64,000 nucleotides of DNA from a virus, in the IMG/VR virus record IMGVR_UViG_3300034980_000132, positions 1 to 64,000 of that record; one strand, given 5' to 3'. The notes under the pieces are model-generated. The model searched no databases, was not told where the DNA came from, and worked only from the letters and a program-made list of their open reading frames with translations. Positions 7,784 through 15,547 of the stretch are shown piece after piece (position 1 is the stretch's first letter; the number at the start of each line of letters is the position of its first letter). A program made the position numbers and the translations under genes.

Positions 7784-9430
7784 ATGATTATTGAGCGGAT
7801 GATTGGGGGAGCTGGGACAGGTAAGACGACCATGTTGATCAAAAAGCTGAACGAGGAGATCGCCGGTGGCGTGCCTCTCCCGGCCATCGGGTACATCAGT
7901 TTCACCAAGGCGGCACTCGAAGTCATCAAGAGCAGAAGCTCAGCCATCCAGACCAGCGGGGAGTACGACGGTTCCGAAGACAGCACACCCTGGTTCCGCA
8001 CGATCCACTCGGTGTGCTACAGGTGCCTCGAAATCGACAACCCCCGCATGCTAGGTAACACAAGGGCGGACAACGAGTGGGTCGAGAACGCAGTCGGAGA
8101 GCCCGTCAGGTTCAGTGGGTCGTACCAGGAGGGTGGGTCGCTGGTGTACACCGGGAGCACCGACGCTGCTGTGGCCCTCAACCTGTGGGGGTGTGCCCGC
8201 AACACCATGGAAACGCTAGCTGATTGCCACAGGAGACGGCAGCAGAGTGGCCAGGAGATGAGGTCGCTGACGTACATCCAGGAGATCGTGGGGCGGTACG
8301 AAGAGTGCAAGGCTGAGGACGGGAAAATCGACTTCACAGACCTCCTGAGCATGTTCGCGGGGTTTGAGTCGGATCTGAGCCACGGGGCCGTTAGGGTGGA
8401 CGCTGGGGGCCTTGTACCGGACGTGAGGGTGTGGTTCCACGACGAGTGTCAGGATGCCTCAAAGCTGTCCATGGAAGTCTTCAAACGCCTACTGACAGGG
8501 GCAAACGTGGAAAAAGCAGTGATGGCAGGCGACCCTTTCCAGAATATCTACGACTTCAGCGGGTCAGATCACAGAGTATTTACTGGACTTGAGGTAGGTA
8601 AAGAGAGTATAATGCCTAAATCGTTTAGATGTGGTGTAAACATCCTGAGATACGGCGAGAGTGTCTTAACCGGAAGCCCAGGCTATTTCAAACGGGGGAT
8701 CTCCCCGGCTGATCACAAAGGAATCATTACGAATGTCCATACCCTTCAAAGCGCCATCGAGTTCATCGACCCAAGAGAGGACTGGCTCATTCTCGCACGG
8801 ACCAACTCGCTTGTTCGGCGGATTCAGTCAGTGCTCAGCAAAAGCGGACTTGCGTGGAGTGATATACAGGGGCAAGGCCGAAGAGGTAAGCAAAGCCGAA
8901 GGATCGCAACTGCGTGCCTTGCACTACGTCAGCTGTGCGATGGCCGTTCAATTGATGGCAAGGGATGGAGAGCTATCACTCAGTCAGTGATGCCCTGCTG
9001 TCTGGCGGAGGGGACCAAGTCCCGGCACGCCAAGATAGACAGCGTGAAGGACCTTCCGTCGGTGGACGTAGCTGGCATAGGGTTCCTCGGGGCCAACGAC
9101 AAGCTGCTGGGGATGATCAAGAGCACCTACTGGGCCCAGGCTTTTGAGAAGGGCGAGGACAGAGACATGGCTCACTTCGTACGGCGGTGGGGGCCAGAGG
9201 CCGTTCTGCCACTTAGGATACGGGTCGGCACGATCCACTCGGTCAAGGGTGGTGAGGCAGACAACGTCATCCTGCTGGGGACCACCAACAGGATCATAGC
9301 AGAAGCCAGCGAGAGTACGGAGGGCCGCGGAGCAGAGCAGAGACTTGCGTACGTTGGGATAACCAGAGCTAAGAAACAACTGATTACAGTGCAGGAACTG
9401 AGAAAACCTTGTCTTCCGATGTTTGCTTAA
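7784..9430 (+). CDS. UvrD/Rep-like superfamily 1 DNA helicase
   Basis: A 548-residue SF1 helicase. Walker A GGAGTGKTT is at 8-16, motif Ia YISFTKAA at 38-45, motif II DECQD at 220-224, motif III AGDPFQNIYDF at about 248-258, motif V VGTIHSVKGGEAD at about 479-491, and motif VI AYVGITRAKKQ at about 522-532. It is about 100 residues shorter than host UvrD, consistent with compact phage Dda/UvrD-like enzymes. AGGAG lies 6 bases before the ATG. It should unwind duplex DNA during replication or recombination. The iteron-like cluster lies immediately upstream and a T-run terminator immediately downstream. Confidence 0.9.
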   Translation: MIIERMIGGAGTGKTTMLIKKLNEEIAGGVPLPAIGYISFTKAALEVIKSRSSAIQTSGEYDGSEDSTPWFRTIHSVCYRCLEIDNPRMLGNTRADNEWVENAVGEPVRFSGSYQEGGSLVYTGSTDAAVALNLWGCARNTMETLADCHRRRQQSGQEMRSLTYIQEIVGRYEECKAEDGKIDFTDLLSMFAGFESDLSHGAVRVDAGGLVPDVRVWFHDECQDASKLSMEVFKRLLTGANVEKAVMAGDPFQNIYDFSGSDHRVFTGLEVGKESIMPKSFRCGVNILRYGESVLTGSPGYFKRGISPADHKGIITNVHTLQSAIEFIDPREDWLILARTNSLVRRIQSVLSKSGLAWSDIQGQGRRGKQSRRIATACLALRQLCDGRSIDGKGWRAITQSVMPCCLAEGTKSRHAKIDSVKDLPSVDVAGIGFLGANDKLLGMIKSTYWAQAFEKGEDRDMAHFVRRWGPEAVLPLRIRVGTIHSVKGGEADNVILLGTTNRIIAEASESTEGRGAEQRLAYVGITRAKKQLITVQELRKPCLPMFA

Positions 9431-9450
9431 CCTCCTAAATTACGCAGGTT

Positions 9451-9474
9451 GCCCCTGGAGGTCGGGCTTTTTTT
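9451..9474 (+). terminator. Intrinsic terminator after UvrD-like helicase
   Basis: GCCC at 9451-9454 pairs with GGGC at 9464-9467, followed at once by seven T (9468-9474). An alternative longer stem pairs ACCTCC near 9430 with GGAGGT. Confidence 0.7.
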
Positions 9475-9520
9475 GTAACCGGTTTGAATTTAAGTAGCCG
9501 CCCTTATAGGGAAACGTGTT

Positions 9521-9817
9521 ATGGTATGCTCAAATTGTCTGAAGAAGTCCGCTGGGTCCTGGGAAGGGCGATTCTGTACGTTGCAGTGTATGCGGGATTA
9601 CTATCGGCAGACCCTCAACTGGCCCAACTCCCCACCCCACATCAGGTATTTGAAGGATAAAGATTCATTATCTCCCTTGCGCCGAGAGCACGACGACGCT
9701 ATACTGAATGCTGCGGAGACCGACCCAGAACTGGCGGAGGCAGCCGACGCAATCATAGCCGCAAGGTGCGAGGACGTCAAGGCAGCCAGGGACCTACTGG
9801 GGCTAGACGTCGAATGA
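9521..9817 (+). CDS. 98-residue zinc-finger protein
   Basis: The N-terminus has CSNC and FCTLQC, a four-Cys arrangement (residues 3-24) likely to bind one zinc, then a Tyr/Arg-rich stretch and a long acidic helix (about 55-95) rich in Ala, Asp and Glu. A possible promoter (TTGAAT, 16 bp, TATAGG) precedes it. Its stop overlaps the ATG of the VRR-NUC gene by ATGA, so the two are translationally coupled. Function unknown; a DNA- or protein-binding adaptor of the nuclease is a guess from coupling. Confidence 0.7.
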   Translation: MVCSNCLKKSAGSWEGRFCTLQCMRDYYRQTLNWPNSPPHIRYLKDKDSLSPLRREHDDAILNAAETDPELAEAADAIIAARCEDVKAARDLLGLDVE

Positions 9818-10113
9818 AAGAGGCAGACATAGTTAGGAAGATTACCCAGTGGCTCAAGAACAACGAGTTCTGGGCCGTCAAGATGCACGGCGGGCCGTTC
9901 ATGATGATGGGAATCCCCGACGTGCTGGCCATCAAGGACGGCAAGGCCTACTGGTTCGAGGTAAAGACTCCGAGGGGAGTACCGTCCAAGGTGCAGCTTT
10001 ACGTTATGCAGCAGCTCAGGAAGCACGGCTGCGTGGCGGAGGTAGTCCGGTCAGTGTCGGACGTCGTTAAAGTCATGGAGCAACGCCTTGATAAACATCC
10101 AACCAGTGATTAA
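9814..10113 (+). CDS. VRR-NUC domain nuclease
   Basis: A 99-residue minimal VRR-NUC (PD-(D/E)xK) protein: an N-terminal helix (EADIVRKITQWL), GGPFMMMGIPDVLAI with the catalytic Asp, then YWFEVKTPRG supplying the E-x-K pair, and a final QLYVMQQLRKHG helix. Stand-alone phage VRR-NUC proteins act as structure-specific or nicking nucleases and Holliday-junction resolvase-like enzymes. Start 9814 was chosen over the upstream in-frame 9766 because it overlaps the previous stop as ATGA and matches the family length. Confidence 0.85.
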   Translation: MKEADIVRKITQWLKNNEFWAVKMHGGPFMMMGIPDVLAIKDGKAYWFEVKTPRGVPSKVQLYVMQQLRKHGCVAEVVRSVSDVVKVMEQRLDKHPTSD

Positions 10114-10570
10114 GCAGGACCTTGTGGTCCTAGAGCAGATAGAGAAAGCTCTCTTCGGGGAGTCAGGCTGGAGCGTGGACCAGTTCCAGAAGTACGCCGC
10201 GGTGGCGGGCGCAAAGATGTTGGTGGCCCACAATACATTCGGAGACCCAATAGGTCATGTATGCTTCGCTCAAGATGATGCCCACGCCATAGTCACAAAC
10301 TTGGCGGTAGCTCGCTCTCACCAACGAGGGGGCTTCGGGACTAGGCTGATGGAGGAAGTGGTTAAGAGTGTTAGGGCTGTGTCCGATGACGTACTCATAG
10401 AGTTCCTGGTTGCGGAGGACAACCTGGAGTTACTGATGTTCCTGAAGGGTCAAGGCTTTCGATGGGTTCAAACTATAGATGAACCATTTGAGGGCAAAGA
10501 CCTAGACGGCTACCTATTGTTTTGGGAGTTCATTCCCACCAAACGGTTTAGCTTTACAATCGACCATTAG
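10088..10570 (+). CDS. GNAT-family N-acetyltransferase
   Basis: A 160-residue GNAT fold. The acetyl-CoA loop reads LAVARSHQRGGFGTRLMEE (about 72-90), the R/QxxGxG motif A of RimI-type enzymes, followed by EFLVAEDNLELLMFLKGQGF as motif B. It starts with TTG at 10088, with GGAG 6 bases upstream, and overlaps the nuclease 3' end by 26 bases. Phage GNATs can modify host proteins, nucleotides or DNA bases. The substrate cannot be read from sequence. Confidence 0.8.
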   Translation: MINIQPVIKQDLVVLEQIEKALFGESGWSVDQFQKYAAVAGAKMLVAHNTFGDPIGHVCFAQDDAHAIVTNLAVARSHQRGGFGTRLMEEVVKSVRAVSDDVLIEFLVAEDNLELLMFLKGQGFRWVQTIDEPFEGKDLDGYLLFWEFIPTKRFSFTIDH

Positions 10571-10585
10571 TTAAGGATCAAGAAC

Positions 10586-11503
10586 ATGAGGAAAATCTCG
10601 ACACTCGCACTCTTACTGTTGCTCGCCCCTGCCGTAGCCTTTGCCTCACTGGCCGAGGACCTCCAGGACGTGAGCGTCACCATCCGCACATCCCGTGGCC
10701 AAGGATCGGGCGTACTGATCACCAGAGAACTCCGGCTCAACGACGACACAGACGAAACTACTTCAGTGACCATGGTACTGACAGCGGCCCACGTTGTATC
10801 CAGCGCCAAGAGCACCCGGTCGTCCATCGTGGACGGCGAGAAGCGAACGATCACGGAGTTCGAGGAGATCGACGTGGTAAAGGAGCTTCGGCAGGACGGT
10901 CGCCGGGTTGGTGAGATCACCATGGCTGCCACGGTTGTGCGGTACTCCGACGCCCGTGAAGGCGACGACCTCGCGCTGCTGGTCCTCCGCAAGAGGGACT
11001 ACTCGGACTCCAGCGTGACGTTCTTCGCTGAAGATGACATCATCCCGGTGGGCACACACCTGTACCACGTTGGGAGCCTGCTCGGACAGTTCGGCAGTAA
11101 CTCCATGACCGACGGCCTGATGTCTCAGGTCGGTCGTACCCTGTCTGTCGGGAACGGCGCTGGCACCGTGTTTGATCAGGTGAGCTGCATCGCGTGGCCC
11201 GGATCGTCGGGCGGCGGTGTGTTCATTAGCGACCAACACAAAGACGAGAACATGCACGGTCGGTTGGTTGGTTTGCTTGTCAGGGGGGCTGGCAATGGTG
11301 GCGGGGGTTTTGCGTTTATTGTTCCGTCCCGTAGAATTCACACTTGGGCGGCTGCCTCCGACTGTGAGTGGCTGTTAGATCCTTCTATGGACCAGCCTTG
11401 CCTTGATGCTATTTACAAGGCTCCCATGGGTGGCGGGGACGACTCCGCAGGGTATTCAGACGAGGACCTCGAAGCACAGAACTTCATGCTCCTTGGTAAC
11501 TGA
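10586..11503 (+). CDS. Exported trypsin-like serine protease (S1, HtrA-like catalytic domain)
   Basis: A 305-residue protein with a clear Sec signal peptide (Lys/Arg, then a Leu/Ala core, cleavage near AFA at residue 20). The catalytic triad is visible: LTAAHVV with His69, EGDDLALL with Asp127 or 128, and WPGSSGGGVF with Ser208. No PDZ domain follows; the C-terminal 60 residues are acidic and low in structure. AAGGA precedes the ATG. Such a protease would act in the periplasm or outside the cell. For a phage it could help release, remove a receptor or blunt an envelope defence. A strong terminator follows, so it ends the transcript. Confidence 0.88.
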   Translation: MRKISTLALLLLLAPAVAFASLAEDLQDVSVTIRTSRGQGSGVLITRELRLNDDTDETTSVTMVLTAAHVVSSAKSTRSSIVDGEKRTITEFEEIDVVKELRQDGRRVGEITMAATVVRYSDAREGDDLALLVLRKRDYSDSSVTFFAEDDIIPVGTHLYHVGSLLGQFGSNSMTDGLMSQVGRTLSVGNGAGTVFDQVSCIAWPGSSGGGVFISDQHKDENMHGRLVGLLVRGAGNGGGGFAFIVPSRRIHTWAAASDCEWLLDPSMDQPCLDAIYKAPMGGGDDSAGYSDEDLEAQNFMLLGN

Positions 11504-11515
11504 CCCCAATTCTTG

Positions 11516-11557
11516 AGCCCCAGGGACGGTCATGCAACCACCCTGGGGCTTTTTCTA
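11516..11557 (+). terminator. Strong intrinsic terminator
   Basis: Perfect 10-bp stem (AGCCCCAGGG at 11516-11525 with CCCTGGGGCT at 11541-11550) followed by TTTTTCTATTTTT. It ends the operon carrying the exported protease and insulates the bipartite promoter that follows 7 bases later. Confidence 0.9.
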
Positions 11558-11563
11558 TTTTTA

Positions 11564-11594
11564 CCCTAGTAGTATTTCCAGAAATTGGTATACT
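11564..11594 (+). promoter_or_regulatory. Bipartite phage promoter (copy 3)
   Basis: CCCTAGT (11564-11570), 18 bp, TATACT (11589-11594) with TGG before it. It lies between a terminator and the exonuclease gene. With a start point near 11601 the leader to the preferred ATG at 11631 is about 30 bases and contains GGAG. Confidence 0.75.
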
Positions 11595-11630
11595 AAAGGT
11601 ATGAGTCAAACGAACCGCCTGGAGAAACCC

Positions 11631-12389
11631 ATGGCCAAAGTACTATTCTATGACATCGAGACCGCCCCCAACCTCGGATACGTCTGGGGCCAGTGGGAGC
11701 AGAATGTCCTGAGCCACGTCCGAGAGTGGTACGTTCTGTGCTTCAGCTACCGGTGGGAGGGTGACAAGAAGACCACGTCGGTGGCGCTCCCCGACTTCCC
11801 GGCTGCCTACAAGAAAGATCCGGAGAACGACAAGCTAGTGGTACAGAAACTGTGGGACCTGTTCGAGGAGGCCGACGTGATCGTCGCACACAACGGCGAC
11901 CACTTCGACTACCGCAAGGCGAGCGCCCGGTTCATCTACCACGGCATGGGCCCACCGGCCAAGCCGCAGAGCGTGGACACGCTGAAGTGGGCTCGCAAGC
12001 ACTTCATGTTTAACAGCAACAAACTCGGGGACCTGGGTCAGCGCCTGGGGCTCGGGAACAAGGAGGCCACCGGAGGCTTCAAGCTGTGGCAGGGGTGCAT
12101 GCGGGGAGACCCCAAGGCCTGGAAGACCATGATCCGCTACGCCAAGCAGGACGTTACCCTACTACAGAAGGTGTACTACAAGCTGCGACCGTGGTCCACC
12201 AACCACCCGAACCTCAACACCGTGGACGGCACGAAGGACAGCTGCCCGACGTGCGGTTCCAACCAGCTGATTTCCCGTGGGTCATACCGCACAAAGGTCA
12301 GCACGTTCAAGAGGCTCAGCTGCAAGTCATGTGGTGCTTTTTGCCGGAGCCGCAAGTCCGTTTCATCCACCACCAACCTTACAACGTAG
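11631..12389 (+). CDS. DEDD-family 3'-5' exonuclease with C-terminal zinc ribbon
   Basis: A 252-residue RNase H-like exonuclease of the YprB/RNase_H_2 type. ExoI is FYDIETAP (Asp8, Glu10), ExoII is VAHNGDHFDYRK, and ExoIII is MIRYAKQDVTLL (Tyr-x3-Asp), giving the DEDDy set. The last 60 residues carry CPTCGSN and CKSCGAFC, a four-Cys zinc ribbon. Start 11631 was preferred over the in-frame 11601 because GGAG lies 7 bases ahead and because 11601 would sit at the predicted transcription start. Likely role: degrading nucleic acid, proofreading or recombination. Confidence 0.82.
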   Translation: MAKVLFYDIETAPNLGYVWGQWEQNVLSHVREWYVLCFSYRWEGDKKTTSVALPDFPAAYKKDPENDKLVVQKLWDLFEEADVIVAHNGDHFDYRKASARFIYHGMGPPAKPQSVDTLKWARKHFMFNSNKLGDLGQRLGLGNKEATGGFKLWQGCMRGDPKAWKTMIRYAKQDVTLLQKVYYKLRPWSTNHPNLNTVDGTKDSCPTCGSNQLISRGSYRTKVSTFKRLSCKSCGAFCRSRKSVSSTTNLTT

Positions 12390-12439
12390 GAATGAAACTC
12401 GGACGGACCCTGGTACACTACTCTAATTATGAGGCGACC

Positions 12440-13000
12440 ATGGACATACAGACAGACTCCACCCAGATTGAAATGTTTGACGGTAACCGATGGCCGGGAG
12501 AGATGCCGAGCATCGAAGCAGTGGCACACAGCCTAGCCATGACATGCAGGTTCGGAGGACACACCAGAGGGTTCTACAGCGTGGCGGAGCACAGCGTTCT
12601 AGTAAGTGAGGCTATTGAGCGAGACTTCGATGACCCAGGGTTGATATTTTCGGGCCTGATGCACGATGCCGTGGAGGCGGTACTGTGCGACATGCCTAGA
12701 CCCCTTAAGCCAATGTTTGCGTCGTTCGTGGCCATGGAGGCAGAGGTCGAGACCCAGATCATGAACCACTTCGGAGCCAACTGGGATGAAGACACACAAA
12801 AAATCGTTAAGCTGTATGACAGGTCCGCCTGTATGGCAGAAGCCCGCGAGCTTATGCCCTCAGGTGGAGCGGACTATGACATCGCGTCGAACCCGAGCGC
12901 GGTTCGGATCGCCGAAGGAATCACGGTGGGCTGTTTGGAGCCAGGGCGGGCGAAGGAACTATTCCTTAACCGGTACAAGGAGACCAGAGCGAAACTTTGA
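12440..13000 (+). CDS. HD-domain phosphohydrolase (YfbR/DatZ-like)
   Basis: A 186-residue HD protein: FGGHTRGFYSVAEHS (37-52), LMHDAVEAVLCDMPRPLK (74-91) with the HD dyad at 75-76 and the D-x-P-x-P-LK ending usual for phage YfbR-like nucleotidases, and a late Asp in LYDRSACMAEAREL. The family removes phosphate from dNMPs, or triphosphate from dATP as in DatZ of 2-aminoadenine phages. Start 12440 has GAGG ahead and matches the family N-terminus. An in-frame ATG at 12392 is possible. It pairs functionally with the MazZ-like gene at 2549 and the polymerase at 13283. Confidence 0.82.
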   Translation: MDIQTDSTQIEMFDGNRWPGEMPSIEAVAHSLAMTCRFGGHTRGFYSVAEHSVLVSEAIERDFDDPGLIFSGLMHDAVEAVLCDMPRPLKPMFASFVAMEAEVETQIMNHFGANWDEDTQKIVKLYDRSACMAEARELMPSGGADYDIASNPSAVRIAEGITVGCLEPGRAKELFLNRYKETRAKL

Positions 13001-13034
13001 CCCGAATCAATGAACTCTAAAGAAAGGTAAGACT

Positions 13035-13265
13035 GTGAGAAACATTATCGACTTGGTTGCTGGATTGCTGCTGGCTATTATCCCCGAGGGATACGCCACC
13101 AACTTGGTGTCGCTAGCGTCAATCGGCTTTGGTGTCAGCGGGCTGGTCCTGCACTACCTTGGCCAAGGGGGGCTCGACCCCGCCGCGGCTACCGCCCTCA
13201 TCCTGGCTGGACTCGGTGGTCTTGGCCTGCGTAGGGCAGTTGAGAGCAATGGACGAAGACGTTGA
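13035..13265 (+). CDS. 76-residue two-helix membrane protein
   Basis: GTG start with AAAGG upstream. Two hydrophobic helices (about residues 3-17 and 22-42) and a third Ala/Leu/Gly-rich segment (50-66), with a C-terminal Arg-rich tail. The size and topology would fit a holin-like or membrane-anchoring protein, but it sits between nucleotide-metabolism and polymerase genes rather than in a lysis cassette. Function unknown. Confidence 0.65.
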   Translation: MRNIIDLVAGLLLAIIPEGYATNLVSLASIGFGVSGLVLHYLGQGGLDPAAATALILAGLGGLGLRRAVESNGRRR

Positions 13266-13282
13266 CCACTGGAGTACACACC

Positions 13283-15547
13283 ATGCAGTTTCCCCCGATA
13301 AGCCTCAAGGGTAAGGAATACACGTTCACTCTGTGGAACGGTGAGGTACTTCCGGACAAGGTTCTGGCGTTGGATACCGAGACCGAGCTGATCCAAGAGG
13401 GGGTTACACCTCGGTTGGCTTTAGCGGCAGTGCATGGAAGCGCGGGGAGCTGCGTGGTTATTCATCCAGGTGACGTGTTTGACTTCGTGACCGAGCACCA
13501 AGACAGCACGTTTGTGTGCCACAACGCGGTGTTCGACTTCCACGTTATAGCACAGCACCTGGGTCACGGGGACGTAGTTCAATCGGATAGAGCATCGGCC
13601 TGTCGAGCCGAAAGTTGCGGGTTCGAGTCCCGTCGTCCTCGCTCTGTGTGGTGGGACAGGGCCAAGGAGGGCAGAATCCACTGCACCATGCTGTTCAACT
13701 CACTCATCGGGTTAGCCCGCAACGACGAGGACCCTATCAACAAGGGTCTCGGCATGCTGTCATCCAGGTGGTGCGGCGTGGACCTCAATAAGGACGACCC
13801 CTGGAGGCTGCGGTACGGGGAGCTGCTTGGATTAACCGTGGAGGAGTGGGAGGACGTGGACCCGGCAGCCTGGAGGTACGCACTGGCTGACCCCATAGCC
13901 ACGCTTATGCTGTACCAAGAGCAGGTCAAGGCAGCCAGCCGGATGGGACGCCGAGGGTTCGATGGATACCAGTTACCCAAGGCCGTAGAGCGGTTCGGGC
14001 TGCTGACGGTGGGCTTGCAAACGCAGGGTGCCATAGCCCTTGATGCGGTTAGCCGTAGGGGCGTGAGCATTGACTCTGAGTACGCCGAGCAGGTAAAGGA
14101 GGACATAGCTTCATTGGTGGCTGGCGAGGCGAGGTCCATGGAGGAGATGCTGGGCACCGAGGCCTTCCACCGAAACGCGGCTGGAGCCCTGAGCCTCACA
14201 CCCGCTGGTGCCCCACGCCGCAACGCCAAGCTGATCAAGGGCAGGCTGGCACACATAGCCGAGCACACTAGCCCACCCATCATACCGCCGATCAACAAGG
14301 ACGGGCTGGTCACCGATTCAGTGAAGTACTGGCAGGAGTACACCGACGCTGACCCGTTCGTGGAGACGTACGTCAACTTCATGTCGCAGACTAAACTGCT
14401 GCAATTCTTTAAGGCACTCAAGACCGACAGGATCTACCCGAGGTACCGACCGATGGTACGAACGGGACGCACCAGTTGCAGCAAGCCCAACCTACAGCAG
14501 CTGCCGCGGGACAGCAGGTTCCGAGAGATGATACTGCCGTCACCTGGGTGCTTGCTGTTGCAGGTGGACTACAGTGTGCTTGAGCTTCGGACGCTGGCAC
14601 AGGTGTGCATATCCAGGTTCGGGGAGAGTCGCATGGCTGAGCTGTTCAGAGAGGGCAAGGACCTTCACAGGTACACCGCAGCCACCATGTTAGGACTGAC
14701 CATGGGGGACTTCGGTCTGTTGGACAAGGGCGTGCAGAAAGAGCACAGGCAGCGGGCCAAGGCCCTGAACTTCGGCGTACCGGGTGGCCTGGGTGCCAAG
14801 AGCCTGTCGGAGTACGCCAAGACAGCGTTCGGGGTGACCATCGACCAGGACGACGCCAAGAAGCTACGCAACCAGCTGATCTACGGCACCTACCCTGAGC
14901 TTGGTCGGTACCTCAAGGGTGACAGCTGGGACAACCTAGCCGACAACCTGCACTGTTCGGTCGAAGAGGTGAACGAGAACCTGAGGGACTGGGACGCATG
15001 GATGGACGCTAACCGGATCGTGGCTGGCCAACCTGCCAACCGCAAGGACAAGCCGTACCACCCAGCCGAGAGGGATCGTCTGTGGAAGGCGCTGTCCAAG
15101 ATGAACGACAACCCACAGCTGATCGACATACTGTCGCAGCGGCAGACCGGCATGCACGCCCTGCGTAAGATATTCTTCGGTCACACCCGCACGTTGACGG
15201 GTCGAATACGTGGGCACGTCAGCTACACCCGCCAGAAGAACAGCCCGTTCCAGGGGCTGGCAGCCGACGGCAACAAGCTGGCTCTGTTCAACCTAGTGCA
15301 TGCAGGGTACGACGTTTGCGGGTTCGTGCATGACGAGGCCCTCATCAACATCCCCGAGGACTGCGACCTGACCGCAGCGGTAGAGGATGTCCAGCGGATC
15401 ATGCGAGAGTCCATGGAGGTGTTCACACCAGACGTCCCCATCGAGACATCCGGCCTGCTGGCTGACCGCTGGTACAAAGACGTAGACGCTAACGAGTACG
15501 ACGACCAAGGCAACATAATTCCATTCTCCAAGGGAGTGCTGACATGA
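13283..15547 (+). CDS. Family A DNA polymerase with 3'-5' exonuclease domain
   Basis: A 754-residue PolA-type enzyme. Exonuclease motifs: LALDTETE (Asp31, Glu33), HNAVFDF (81-85) and RYALADP (Tyr-x3-Asp). Polymerase motif A QVDYSVLELR (about 428), motif B RAKALNFGVPGG (about 490-500), motif C VHDE (about 682). All catalytic residues are present. The ATG at 13283 has GGAG 8 bases ahead; an upstream TTG at 13262 lacks support. Residues 96-120, between ExoII and the WWDRAKEGRIH strand, are encoded by an intact tRNA-Asp gene (13568-13641). Removing 75 bases would leave a family-like join, so this is an in-frame insertion. The stop overlaps the subtilase ATG. Confidence 0.92.
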   Translation: MQFPPISLKGKEYTFTLWNGEVLPDKVLALDTETELIQEGVTPRLALAAVHGSAGSCVVIHPGDVFDFVTEHQDSTFVCHNAVFDFHVIAQHLGHGDVVQSDRASACRAESCGFESRRPRSVWWDRAKEGRIHCTMLFNSLIGLARNDEDPINKGLGMLSSRWCGVDLNKDDPWRLRYGELLGLTVEEWEDVDPAAWRYALADPIATLMLYQEQVKAASRMGRRGFDGYQLPKAVERFGLLTVGLQTQGAIALDAVSRRGVSIDSEYAEQVKEDIASLVAGEARSMEEMLGTEAFHRNAAGALSLTPAGAPRRNAKLIKGRLAHIAEHTSPPIIPPINKDGLVTDSVKYWQEYTDADPFVETYVNFMSQTKLLQFFKALKTDRIYPRYRPMVRTGRTSCSKPNLQQLPRDSRFREMILPSPGCLLLQVDYSVLELRTLAQVCISRFGESRMAELFREGKDLHRYTAATMLGLTMGDFGLLDKGVQKEHRQRAKALNFGVPGGLGAKSLSEYAKTAFGVTIDQDDAKKLRNQLIYGTYPELGRYLKGDSWDNLADNLHCSVEEVNENLRDWDAWMDANRIVAGQPANRKDKPYHPAERDRLWKALSKMNDNPQLIDILSQRQTGMHALRKIFFGHTRTLTGRIRGHVSYTRQKNSPFQGLAADGNKLALFNLVHAGYDVCGFVHDEALINIPEDCDLTAAVEDVQRIMRESMEVFTPDVPIETSGLLADRWYKDVDANEYDDQGNIIPFSKGVLT
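13568..13641 (+). tRNA. tRNA-Asp (GTC anticodon) embedded in the DNA polymerase gene
   Basis: 74 bases folding as a complete cloverleaf. The acceptor GGGGACG (13568-13574) pairs with CGTCCTC (13634-13640), with one G-T pair and discriminator G13641. The D stem GTTC pairs with GAGC. The anticodon stem TCGGC pairs with GCCGA around loop CTGTCGA, anticodon GTC at 13602-13604. The T stem GCGGG pairs with CCCGT around TTCGAGT. No CCA is encoded. It lies on the coding strand and begins exactly on a polymerase codon boundary, with no stop codon in the polymerase frame. Confidence 0.9.

Noticed and set aside
11601-11630. Leaderless start of the exonuclease at 11601, and similarly of the gene at 30117
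   Set aside because: Downstream in-frame ATGs (11631 and 30156) have proper Shine-Dalgarno sequences and give leaders like those of the other bipartite promoters.
13579-14421. Minus-strand ORF opposite the polymerase with an RRDSNPQLSA-like end
   Set aside because: That peptide is a known artefact of translating the antisense strand of a tRNA gene; here it is the embedded tRNA-Asp.
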